Part shown: positions 23,756-33,740 of the stretch, in pieces
Layout of the letters: each line of letters starts with the position of its first letter
Position numbering within the stretch: position 1 is the stretch's first letter
NCBI GenBank assembly: GCA_019671005.1
Contig: CM033738.1
Coordinates: forward strand, 18,564,202-18,628,201
Direction: 5' to 3'
DNA length: 64,000 bases
DNA from: Hibiscus mutabilis
Lineage: Eukaryota; Streptophyta; Magnoliopsida; Malvales; Malvaceae
Translations under genes and position numbers: made by a program
The notes under the pieces: generated by a model
What the model was told of the DNA's origin: nothing
What the model saw: only the letters and a program-made list of their open reading frames with translations
The model's database searches: none

Positions 23756-25100
23756 AAGGATAATAAAAGGATTTATGAATATGGATTATATTATGTTAAT
23801 ATTTGATTAACATAAGGGAAATAAAGGAATAATGATCAAACTGCATGTTTATTATATTATTGATATAATTCAAGCATGTTGATTTATATTAAATAATTAT
23901 AATGCCTCACTAAGTATATACTTAACGTGTGATGGTTTTTCACGCATAGGTAGAAAACCCGGTTCGGAGTAAAGAGTTAGGCCTCACTATCAAAGGGGAT
24001 ATATGCAGTATCAGTAATTACATATTTGATGTATTTTGATATTTCTAGTTGGCATGTATAAATAAAAAGTAGCTCCTTTCAAACTAGTCTAGATATGAAT
24101 TGTAATAATAATATCTAGATAAGTGGTTAGTATATGATATTGAGTTTTATTTAAATGATACTAGTTTAAAGAAATTGCTAGTAACGAAAATTGGGTAAGA
24201 TTATAATAATGAAATTTTAGAGTAATCAAAATGATTTTTATTTTAGGCATTTTTGTTAATTGTATAGTATAGTTAAAAATTGCCAAGTTGCTGCCTGAAA
24301 TCGAGGTCTATCTGATGGATTAAAAATTGGAAATAAATTTTACGCGATTAAAAAAAATTAAATCGTCATTTTTGACTTGTTCAGATAGCATAAAATATAG
24401 TTTAAACATCATGTGACACTCTATACTAGTATTGGGTAATAAATACAGGTAAGAGTGTTACAACGGGTACACGCGTACCGATACGGACAGTACCAAAACT
24501 ACATTTATTACGGGAAATAAAGCCTCCAATGGCTCCAATTCAATCCCAATGGTCTCCAACAGCTAGGAACTCATTTGGGACTATAAAAGGACCCTTCAAG
24601 CTTTAACAACAACTAATGATCTTATTGTCAACAACATTATGATGCCAAAATTGTCTTAGGGCTTTAAATTCTCATTCTTTGTATAGACAACACTTGTGAG
24701 CTTTAATTGTTAGATTTGCTCAAGTGTTTTAGGATTTGAGTGAGTGCTTAAAATAGTGCAAACATCTACCTTGTAGAGAGTATTCTTTGTTTGCTTTATT
24801 TCTTTGCTTGAGAGGATTCCCAAAGCTTGGGTTGTAAGCTTTGGATGCTAGACTTGGTAATTGAGTCTAGGTTGTAAAGGTTGCCTCCTAAGCCTTGTTA
24901 AAAGGGGAAGAAATCTTAGTGGATTTGGGAAATCCTTAGTGGGAAGCTAAGGTAGTGGATGTAGAGCTTGGTAGAAGCTTGAACCACTATACATCCCTGT
25001 GTCCATTGTCTTTATCTTTTACTTCCCACCATCAACACCCAAAGTCAACTTCTCTATCACTTGGCAAGCATATCGGTTGAAGGAATTTGAGCTCAACAAT

Positions 25101-25112
25101 TGGTATCAGAGT
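25101..25112 (+). other. Primer-binding site after LTR-b
   Basis: TGGTATCAGAGT, one base off the site after LTR-a (GAGC to GAGT, a C-to-T change). Confidence 0.88.
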
Positions 25113-25190
25113 GAGGCTCAATCTAGAAGCTTTAACCACCTATTGAGGCAATCCGGCAAGCTCAACCAACAAACAAGTCAACGGACTTCC

Positions 25191-26676
25191 ATGGCGTTAT
25201 CCATCGACAAACGGCCCTTATTCAACGGTGACAACTATGCTTCTTGGAAGCATAGAATGATGTTCTTCATGAAGAGAAAAGACTACCGTCTTTGGGACAT
25301 AGTTGAAGATGGACCGTTTGTACTAAATCAGAGCAGTGGAACGCAGAAGATCGCAAGAAGATGGAGCTCAATTGCAAGGCTTTGCACATTTTATTTTGTG
25401 CATTGGGCTCGGAAGAGTACGCGATAGTATCTTCTTGTGAGAGTGCCAAGGAGTTATGGGACAAACTTGAAGCAATCCATAAAGGGACAAATGAGTTGAA
25501 GGAGACAAAGATTGGTCTACTCAACCTCGAATACGAAAACTTTAAGATGGACCCATATAAAGAAATCAAGAGCATGTTCGACCGGTTCTCTACAATCGTC
25601 AATCAACTCAAAAGTCTTAGAGAAGATATTCCGAAAGAAAAGCCCATTCGGAAGTTAATTTATTCGCTTCCTGAATCATAGGGGAGCAAGAAGACGGTCA
25701 TTGTTGAAGTCAAATACTTGAAGAAGCTCAAGCTTGAAGAGCTCGTAGGGTCTCTTCTCACCCATGAGATGATGTCTCTACCCTTGAAGAGGGAGAAAGA
25801 GAAGATAATTCAAGAACAAGGAATCGATGTCAACATCATTGCTCTATATCCCTCCACAAGCCAACAACTAGAATCAAGTGAGGAGGAAGGTGAAGATGAA
25901 GAGATGACCTATCTCTTCAATAAATTGGCCCGAGTCATGAAGAGCAACAAAGAAGAATCCAAGCATGAATCGAAGAAGAAGATGGTGGATTCCCCCAAGT
26001 GCTCGAAATGCAAGAAGACGAGGTACACCAACCCAATTGCCCTCGCTTCAACACGAAGGGGTCATCATCAAAGAAAGCATATGTGGCTACATGGAGTGAT
26101 GAAGACTCCACCGATGAAGATGAGATTGCCCGCCTATGCATGATGGCCCTCCAAGAGGAGGAGGTAACTTCTAACTCATCTTGTTCAAATTTAAATTCTT
26201 ATACATTTGATGAGTTACAAGAAGGCTATGATAAATTGGTTTTTGAGTTCAAGGCTTCATTTTCAAAAAATAAAAAGATGATTTGAAAATCGAAAATGAT
26301 TTACTTTTAAAAACCAATTTGGAATTTGAAGCAAAATTAAAGGATTTTGAACTTAAAGTTTTGGATTTACAAAATTTGCTTCAATAGAAAGAAAAATATC
26401 ATCAAATTGAAGTAGTTGATCTTAAGAAAGAAAAAAGATTTGATTTCCAATGAACTTCAAAAGAAAATTAATTTGGGAATATCAAATTTTTATGTAAGAC
26501 AATCTAGTGCCCATAGTATTTTTAATGGAAAAGTTTTTAGAAGTATTTGGGTCCCAAAAGGACTAATTACTTCAACTAAAAAGGATGAAATTGAAAAATG
26601 GATTCCTAAGGGGACTAAGTTATGTGCTACTAATACATATGGATCCAAAGCAATTTGGATACCAAAAATCAAATGA
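25191..26676 (+). pseudogene. SIRE-like copia gag, copy 2
   Basis: The more complete of the two gag copies. It starts MALSIDKRPLFNGDNYASWK and shifts frame near 25325, at the same place where copy 1 is disturbed. It continues as KKMELNCKALHILFCALGSE with UBN2-type sequence to LIYSLPES at about 25680, where it meets the same stop as copy 1. Another frame carries LKLEELVGSLLTHEMM, an acidic patch, a basic stretch and the partial zinc knuckle CSKCKKTRYTNP. A second shift leads to SKKAYVATWSDEDSTDEDEI and a lysine- and leucine-rich segment likely to form a coiled coil (26200-26480). The tail is SIWVPKGLITSTKKDEIEKW to SKAIWIPKIK with stop at 26674. No pol follows. Shared lesions mean both copies descend from an already broken gag, or one was copied from the other. 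Confidence 0.87.
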
Positions 26677-27157
26677 TTGTCTTTTGTAGGTGTAATGGAG
26701 CTTTGATCAACAAGTGATAAGATTGAGGGGGAGCTCTATACACACAAAGGATGAACACTTGAAGAAGGAAGGCTTCACATCCTCCCTTTTGATTCAAGTG
26801 TGGTAAAATTAGTTTAATTTTTTATTTGAGTTATTTATTTTAATTCAACTAATTATCATATATGTTGGACTAACATTTGAATGATGCTTGAGTAAGGGGG
26901 AGCCTATTTTAAAACAAAATTCATTTTTGTCAAACTTTTAAACTCTCCATTGTTATTGGTCTTTAAAGTCTAAACTATTTTTGATATAACAAAAAAGGGG
27001 AGAGATAGCTTTGAAAAATTAATTTTTCAAATGAATAAGCGGGATCTTATAATATTTTTAACAATCAATCTCTTATTCAAATTTTATTTTTACTAAGGGG
27101 GGGAATCTCAAAAAACAATTTTTCAAGTTGGTTTTATTATATCAAAAAGGGGGAGAT

Positions 27158-28268
27158 TGTTATGATTTATGTTTTGATATAATAATTGAAAAAATAGTTT
27201 TGGACTAGATTGAAAAGTTTTCAAAAATGGTTTTAAGTCCAAACAACTTGAAAATAAGTTTGAGAAGTTTTTAAGGGGTTTTGGAAATGTTTTAAATGCT
27301 TTAAAGTAGGTAAACTAACGTTTTCAACACAAGCGTACCGATACGGTATACCCCGTATCGATACGGTCGAAGGGCTTCAGCTACAGTATTTTTCCAGTAA
27401 CTAAAAACCGTACCAATACGCCCTAGGCATAGCGAACATATTGGATCATTTCGATACGCCACATGGCGTACGATCCAGTTTTTAACCTCCCCAACGGCTA
27501 TTTCCCGGCGGCTATTTGAATTGCAGGGCGTACCGAAACAGACCAAGGCGTATCAATAAGCGTACCGATATGGCCCAAGGTGTTTCGATATGGATAGCAA
27601 GACTGAGCGAACTGCTAGTAGCTGTACCGATACGAGTACACGCGTACCGATACAGATAGCACCAGAACTGCATTTATTGCGGGAAATAAAGCCTCCAACG
27701 GCTCCAATTCAATCCCAACGGTCTCCAACGTCTAGGAACTCATTTGGGACTATAAAAAGGACCCTTCAAGCTTCAGCAACAACTAATGATCTTATTGTCA
27801 ACAACATTATGATGCCAAAATTGTCTTAGGGCTTTAAATTCTCATTCTTTGTATAGACAACACTTGTGAGCTTTAATTGTTAGATTTGCTCAAGTGTTTT
27901 AGGATTTGGGTGAGTGCTTAAAAGAGTGCAAACATCTACCTTGTAGAGAGGATTCTTTGTTTGCTTTATTTCTTTGCTTGAGAGGATTCCCAAAGCTTGG
28001 GTTGTAAGCTTTGGATGCTAGACTTGGTAATTGAGTCTAGATTGTAAAGGATGCCTCCTAAGCCTTGTTAAAAGGGGAAGAAATCTTAGTGGATTTGGGA
28101 AATCCTTAGTGGGAAGCTAAGGTAGTGGATGTAGAGCTTGTTAGAAGCTTGAACCACTATAAATCCTTGTGTCCATTGTCTTTATCTTTTACTTCCCACC
28201 ATTAACACCCAAAGTCAACTTCTCCACCACTTGGCAAGCATATCGGTTGAAGGAATTTGAGCTCAACA
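27158..28268 (+). repeat. LTR-c of the tandem array (1111 bp)
   Basis: Starts TGTTATGATT, ends CTCAACA, followed directly by the outer TSD TTTCT. It provides the intact reference for LTR-b's interrupted site. Confidence 0.92.
27335..27653 (+). promoter_or_regulatory. GTAYCGRTAC palindrome cluster in LTR-c
   Basis: Exact copies at 27335-27344, 27355-27364, 27624-27633 and 27644-27653, plus decayed copies (GTACCAATAC at about 27410, GTACCGATAT at about 27562). The cluster ends about 100 bp before the TATA box at 27751. Confidence 0.6.
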
Positions 28269-29097
28269 TTTCTCAAAAGAAAATTATTAGTACGAAGGGA
28301 AATATTCATGCCATATTTAATATTTTATATTAAAGGCAAAAAAATAAGGAATATTTAAGAATTGCCTTAATAATATATTCAAAATTTGGAATCACCAAAT
28401 CAGAGATTTACCATATTTAAGCAATAAAAGATATTTCATAATTTAAAATGATCGTCGAAATTACCATAATGTCATGATATATGGTTTTCATCTTGCCATA
28501 ATTCAATATATTAATACGCACATGTATTACTTTCTTAGGTAGCTTTAAACCGTATAAGACATATAGCGTAAATCAAGGCCAAGTTACCTTATACGCATAG
28601 AAGCTTAGAAATGGCATCATGTGAATTTGGCCCATTTCTTTGTAATTCATCCTTGTCGTGGTCTAAACTATTGTCTTATTCGATGATCTGTTCGTCTTGG
28701 ATTGAATTCCAAAATCTGTCTTAAGATTAGAAAAATATATTTAATCCAAGAAATAAATAATAAATATTATTATTCAAACGAACAGTACAAAATAAAGACG
28801 ATACAACATATATAAATCAGCAAACTGATTTAATCGAGTTGGAAACGTGTTGAGGCCTGCACGAACGCGGTTTCCTTAAGACAGATTTTCGGCCACTCCT
28901 ATGGTGCTCGAGTTCGTTGGTTGTCTGTCTCCCATGATACAACAACAGATGATCAGCCACAATTGCACTGCCGTGGAGATCACGAACTACTCTTGCCTTC
29001 GCCTACCACCGAAAACAACTTTTGAAAAAACCCACAGAGAAAAACTATAGAAAAGTTATGTGGTTTTCGTTGTGTTGAAATCAAAGAAATGGCATGC

Positions 29098-29107
29098 TAT
29101 TTATAGG
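29098..29107 (-). promoter_or_regulatory. TATA box of the minus-strand copia LTR
   Basis: Minus-strand CCTATAAATA in a CTCAATCCCCTATAAATAGC context, typical of plant LTR core promoters. Confidence 0.6.
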
Positions 29108-29160
29108 GGATTGAGCTAGGTTAAATGTGGAAATTATAATATTCTGAATTAATGTCATTA

Positions 29161-29585
29161 ACCATTTAACTGAATTAAATTGATAACAATATGTTAATAC
29201 CATATTAAAATAGAATATTCCCATGAATTGCTCTTATTAACTTTTAATATCCGAATTAAAGGAAACCATAAATAATCCTTTTAAATTCAGAATATTCAAA
29301 AAGATATACCAAAAATAAGGAAAAAAATTATTCAAAGTGGATAAAATATAGCTAAGTCCATGAAAGGCCCAAAACCATTTAACTGAATTAAATTGATAAC
29401 AATATGTTAATACCATATTAAAATAGAATATTCCCATGAATTGCTCTTATTAACTTTTAATATCCGAATTAAAGGAAACCATAAATAATCCTTTTAAATT
29501 CAGAATATTCAAAAAGATATACCAAAAATAAGGAAAAAAATTATTCAAAGTGGATAAAATATAGCTAAGTCCATGAAAGGCCCAA
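29161..29585. repeat. 213-bp tandem duplication with no visible differences
   Basis: 29161-29373 and 29374-29585 are identical at every base I compared. Both end in TCCATGAAAGGCCCAA. The duplication lies in the U3 part of the minus-strand copia LTR. Given the decay around it, perfect identity implies a recent event or an assembly duplication. Confidence 0.95.
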
Positions 29586-29987
29586 CCGGTCTGGACATTC
29601 GGATCTCCCACATCATGCGGGTGCGCCCCAACCAGAATGGGTTCAACAAAGTTTGAACCGCACCCCCTACGTCTGCGTGCAAAGAATAATTTCCATTCAA
29701 GTCATTCAATAACCTCTAAGAGGGTAACTGTATATATACACTTCCCATGCTATTTATCCCATCAATGTGGGATAATAGGGGGTTTTCACTTTCTTATTCA
29801 ATTCACAACTACCCTACTTTGAGCATCAATTTCTCATTCATCACTCAACCGTTTTGAGCATATGAGATACTGTTGTAAAGGTCTCATAGAGTAGAATTAG
29901 ATCCAATAAAATCATTATTCAAATCTCTACATTTACCCATTCGAAATATGGCTGAAAGTTACCATTTTCTCACATTTCCAACAAAAT

Positions 29988-30169
29988 ATAAGAGCTAAAA
30001 TTAACATTGAATTAGTTAATCAAAAAATTATATTTTTATTAAATTTAAAAAGTGAAAAGAAAATTTTATATTCTATTAAATATTAATTCAAATGTTAATT
30101 ATTTATATTAAAAAATTATGATCACAACTTGATTTTTTTGTTTAACCACCGATTTTTAATTTATTGGTT
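29988..30169. other. AT-rich spacer, no feature seen
   Basis: Very AT-rich sequence between the copia LTR and the SINE candidate. No open frame or repeat structure is recognised. Confidence 0.6.
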
Positions 30170-30315
30170 GACTAATCCGGATCAGGTACTGCAAAGATCC
30201 ATTATGGGAGAGACCCTCCCAACCCAATTGCTTCATTCCCAATACCATGATTCAAACCCCTAATCTTGCTTAAAGGGATCTAGTACCTCATCCAACTAGA
30301 CCAATTGGTTGTTGG
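30170..30315 (-). mobile_element. Candidate tRNA-derived SINE
   Basis: On the minus strand a box-A-like TTGGTCTAGTTGG (plus about 30292-30308) is followed about 35 bp later by a box-B-like GGGTTTGAATC (about 30249-30259), the internal Pol III promoter layout of a tRNA-derived SINE. The rest ends in CTGATCCGGATTAG, resembling the 3' part of Au-type plant SINEs. No intact tRNA fold is expected. I cannot define a target duplication, and the left end is uncertain. Confidence 0.5.
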
Positions 30316-30321
30316 TACAAC

Positions 30322-30957
30322 TAGGGATGACAAAATTACCTAACCCCACCCCGACCCGGTGTGCCCCGACCCGACCCGATTAGGTTTTTTCTTCCTAAAT
30401 TTTAGGCTCAGAGCGGGGCAGATTTTTAAAAGCACTGAGTCGGGGCGGGGCGAGTTTGGGTGTATGATAGAAATTTCCCGCCCCAGTAAATATACATATT
30501 TATGAAAATACCACTATATATAAACATTTTTAGGGTTTTTAAGTTTTTATTGTTTTTTTGTAATTATCGTAAATTTATGTTAGATGTTGTCCAAGTTTTA
30601 CCATAACTGATTTTGACGGTCAATGGTTCAAGTTTATTCGTTTAATGTGTATTTTTTCATGTGGATAATTTAATTGGTTTTATATTATTTTTATATAGGT
30701 TTAATATCCCTTGAAACACATATTTTGTGACTGTGATGGTGGTTTGGTTGGATGTAACATTTATCGCTGGAGAAAATTAATTTTTTTTAAATTTTTGAGT
30801 CGGGTTGGAGTCAAGTTTAGGAGTTGAAATATCGGGTAGGGATAAGGCGAGTAAATTAATATTTAAATCGGGATCAGAGCTGATCAGGTTTAAAACTTTA
30901 TAAATCAAGGCGGATTTGGGGCGACCAAAAACCCACCGCACCCCGTTACCCTCCCTA
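30322..30957. mobile_element. hAT-like non-autonomous DNA transposon (MITE), 636 bp
   Basis: Begins TAGGGATGACAA and ends in CCTCCCTA, giving short imperfect terminal inverted repeats (TAGGGA). Flanks GGTACAAC (30314-30321) and CGTACAAT (30958-30965) match at six of eight positions, consistent with an 8-bp hAT duplication that has decayed. The terminal zones are rich in CCCGACC and GGGGCGGGGCG, as in a widespread group of plant hAT MITEs. It has no coding capacity. Confidence 0.7.
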
Positions 30958-30965
30958 CGTACAAT

Positions 30966-31144
30966 TTGTTTTTTTTAAATACATTTGCTTTTATATATAT
31001 TTTGAAAAACTTAATTTAAATTGGTGGATAATGTTGGGAAAGCGAAACTTCTTGCAAAGGTATTGTTGGTGTTTCAAGCTCCCTTTTTGAAACACTCCCT
31101 TTTTAGTCCTCTCATATTCATGTCCCCACTCGATATTAATACAA
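30966..31144. other. Spacer, no feature seen
   Basis: Short AT-rich stretch between the hAT-like MITE and the MULE target duplication. Nothing is recognised in it. Confidence 0.5.
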
Positions 31145-31153
31145 CATATTCAA

Positions 31154-32423
31154 GGGTAAACTATACTAGTAGTCACCAAATTATTGTTTATATTTTAATT
31201 TGGTCACTAAATTAATTTTTTGGCAAAAACGTCACTAACATTGCATATTTTTTCTATTTTGGTCACCAACCGTTAAGTTCTATCGGATATGGTGACATTA
31301 CATGGTATAATAACAAATTTAATTCCAAAACATATATAACTTATCAATTAGTCCTCGTTTTTTGGAGTGTAACTTATTTTTTATTATTCTTATAATTTAG
31401 TCCTCTCACTCTCACTTTCCCTAAAAAACAACCTTTTTCTCCAGTGAGCTTCGATCTTTCTCAAGCTTGGCCTACATTTTAGAGTGTAAATAATCTACTC
31501 GGGTTTATTTCCTTAAAAGCAAAGGTATGAGCTTCACGATTCTATAAAAACTCTCATTGAATCATAACTTTAAAAACGAAAAATTAATGGGGGAAAAGAG
31601 AAAATTGGGAAAATGTGTAACAGCTAAACACGTCCTTGATCTTGATTTCTTAAAAAACAAACAAGTATAATTATAAAAAAATTCCAAATAAAACATAGTT
31701 TTGAAAATAATCTTTGCTTTACCTTAAACATAATTGATTTTGTTTAGAATCTTCAACAACAAAATTACATCGAAGCTCCGATAAAGACATATTTTCTTCT
31801 TTTTTTTCATTTGCTCGCTCCCATTAAATTTTAAACAAGAAATCCAGCAGCGTGATCTATGATAACATGAACTCCGAGCACAGTAATAAAAAATTCATCG
31901 AATGAATTTTACAGTGCACCGCCGGTGAAAACCGGGAGATTTTTCTCATGTTCTAAAACAAGGCAAACAATTTGAGTTTGGATCCTCTTCCTTTGGGGTT
32001 AGGCATTTGTGATTCTCTCCTGCAATTAAGAGATAATATAAAGGAAATAAATCTGAGTAGATGATTTACACGCGAAAATGTAGGTCAAGCCCGAGAAGGA
32101 TCAAAGTGATATCTTTTAACAACCAAAATGTGAAACAATGAAAATGGTTGCTTTTAAGGAAGTAAAGTCAGAGGACAAAATTATAGAAAAGTACAAAAAA
32201 ATAAGTTATACTCTAGAAAATGTGGACAAAGATGATGAAATGTATATGTTTTGGGACTAAAATTATTATTGTACCATGAAATGTTACCATCTTCATTAAA
32301 ACTTAACGGCTAGTGACCAGAATAGAAAAATATGTAACGTTAGTGATAATTTTACCAAAAAATTAGTTCGTTAACCAAAATAGAAAAGAAACAATAGTTC
32401 GGTGACTACTGATAATTTGACCC
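31154..32423. mobile_element. Non-autonomous MULE with very long TIRs (1270 bp)
   Basis: The ends GGGTAAACTATACTAGTAGTC and its reverse complement open inverted repeats of roughly 360-380 bp, 31154-31514 and 32041-32423. Flanking 9-bp sequences CATATTCAA (31145-31153) and TATATTCAA (32424-32432) match at eight of nine positions, the duplication size of Mutator-like elements. The 0.5-kb centre has no transposase. Arms differ at many bases, so the element is old. Confidence 0.85.
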
Positions 32424-33135
32424 TATATTCAATTTCGATTCAATCTTAGTTTAAAAATTCATTTACTCAATCTAAATTCAAATTAAAAATTTTAACTTCA
32501 ATTTCAATCCTACCCGATTTAATATAATTTTTAATTCTTATATATTTTTTGTCAAAATAGAAAATAATTGTATAAAAATTTAATTTATTCAATTTAATAA
32601 TATAAAATTAAAATAAATTTTAATTTAATAACATTATTTAGTGTTAATTTTTTACATATATTTTCATCAAACTCCCTGTTTGACAATTAGTGGTAGTTGA
32701 TTTGACTAACAGATTGCACATAAAATTAACTAATGAATGATAGTTGTTTGATTATTTAAACTAGCAAAACGACATATAAGAACATGATTATATTTAATAC
32801 TTTTTTGAATATTTTATTAGTTATTAATATTTTTGGCCTTGTTTGGCAATTAGCGAATAGCTGATAGTTGATAGAGGATTACATTAGCTGGTAACAGATT
32901 ACCTTAGCTGATAGTGTATTGCATTAACTGATTTGACTAGCGGATTGTATTAGTTGATTGTATAAAAGTGCTTGGTAAACTTAATTCATATATGTTTGAT
33001 TATTTGAACAAGCAAAATGACATGATTATATTCAATACTTGTTTGAATAGCTTATTTGCTACAAATATTTTGTGTCTATTAATATTAATTAGATTTGAAA
33101 AATATTTTTTAATATAATATTACTAAGCATATTTG
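32424..33135. repeat. AT-rich region with a diverged direct duplication
   Basis: About 32675-32835 and 32836-33073 share TGTTTGRCAATTAG, then TTGATTTGACTA, and a GATTATTT-AACAAGCAAAA block. It may derive from a MITE, but no ends are defined. The last 65 bp resemble 41505-41570. Confidence 0.5.
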
Positions 33136-33159
33136 GAGGGATATGATTATTGCAAAATA

Positions 33160-33740
33160 TGGGGAAGTGGCGTTTTAATGTGACTAGGTTGCGCTCAATG
33201 TCGGTCATTTGGTAACAAATAGTCACTACGGTATCGAGTGCTGAGGTGAGTCCATATATGGATGCGTCGAGCTTTCTTTGGAAAGTGGGATGTGGGCAAC
33301 GAGTATTATTTTGGTTTGGTCCTTGGTGTATTGAGGAGCCATTGAAGGACGTGTTTCCTAGGTTATTCTTTTTGGCAGAAAATAAGTTTGCAATGGTGTG
33401 TGGTTATGTGCTGCATGGGTCTTTTTCACATTCACAATTCCATACGTTCTTTAGGCAGAACCTTCGTTTGTTCGAAGGAAAGTATCTTCAAGAGTTGTGG
33501 GCACTTGTTATTCCTATTGTGTTGCAAAATGGTGTTGAAGACTCTTTGATATGGAATGTGGATGATAAGGGATGCTTCTCGGTTAAGGATTTGACGAGTC
33601 GAATAATATTGGAAAGAGTGGGGGATAGCTTGATTGGCATTTGTTTTGCGTGGAAAATCCTTTTACCTCCTAAGGTTCAAGCTTTTCTATGGTTCGCATT
33701 ACTTGAAAGGTTGCCCACATTGGCACTCCTTCGGTGTCGT
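33160..33740 (+). pseudogene. LINE ORF2 fragment: post-RT region and start of zinc-binding domain
   Basis: The open frame at 33246-33740 encodes SSFLWKVGCGQRVLFWFGPW, PLKDVFPRLFFLA, then DSLIWNVDDKGCFSVKD and FAWKILLPPKVQAFLWFALLERLPT. These are the standard order of plant LINE ORF2 between RT and the zf-RVT (zinc-binding in reverse transcriptase) domain. Just upstream, RDMIIAKYG-like sequence at 33140-33180 extends the same protein in another frame. The region N-terminal to this, with endonuclease and RT catalytic core, is absent, as in a 5'-truncated LINE insertion. The frame breaks at the solo LTR boundary after LLRCR. Confidence 0.85.

Larger units (their letters stand above)
21417..24462. 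mobile_element. Gypsy-type solo LTR, 3046 bp, inserted in LTR-b
   Basis: Begins TGTAATACCTC, ends GTGTTACA, and is flanked by a perfect 5-bp duplication ACGGG (21412-21416 and 24463-24467). LTR-c shows the uninterrupted site near 27635. There is no PBS, PPT or coding sequence inside, so it is a solo LTR. The TGTAATACC start is like those of the Tekay/Del-type LTRs elsewhere in the window. It hosts two short tandem arrays, at 23365-23467 and 23518-23755. Confidence 0.88.
20938..25098 (+). repeat. LTR-b of the tandem array, split by a solo LTR
   Basis: Left part 20938-21416 and right part 24468-25098 join to about 1110 bp, the same length as LTR-c. TATA box at 24582-24589. It is shared by both units of the array. 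Confidence 0.92.
18081..28268 (+). mobile_element. Tandem three-LTR, two-gag copia array (SIRE-like, no pol)
   Basis: The unit reads LTR-a, gag copy 1, LTR-b, gag copy 2, LTR-c in one orientation. The three LTRs are about 1.1 kb each (TGTTA...CTCAACA) once a later insertion in LTR-b is discounted. Each interior follows a PBS and ends in a PPT, so LTR-b serves as 3' LTR of the first unit and 5' LTR of the second. The outer ends are flanked by the same 5 bp, TTTCT (18076-18080 and 28269-28273), which points to one original insertion followed by unequal recombination. Neither interior contains protease, integrase, RT or RNase H. Confidence 0.88.
28274..29987 (-). mobile_element. 5' LTR and leader of the decayed minus-strand copia element
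   Basis: Read on the minus strand the segment starts TGTTGGAAATGTGAG at 29987, a copia-style LTR start, and contains a clear core promoter CCTATAAATA (plus 29098-29107) followed by a plausible leader. It lies to the right of the tandem array and would join 15781-18075, which carries gag and integrase remnants in the same orientation. I could not find a convincing PBS, so the boundary between LTR and leader is undefined. No coding sequence is seen. Confidence 0.55.

Noticed and set aside
30170..30315. A functional tRNA gene
   Set aside because: Only box-A-like and box-B-like motifs are present, with no cloverleaf or anticodon arm that I can fold. A SINE fits better.
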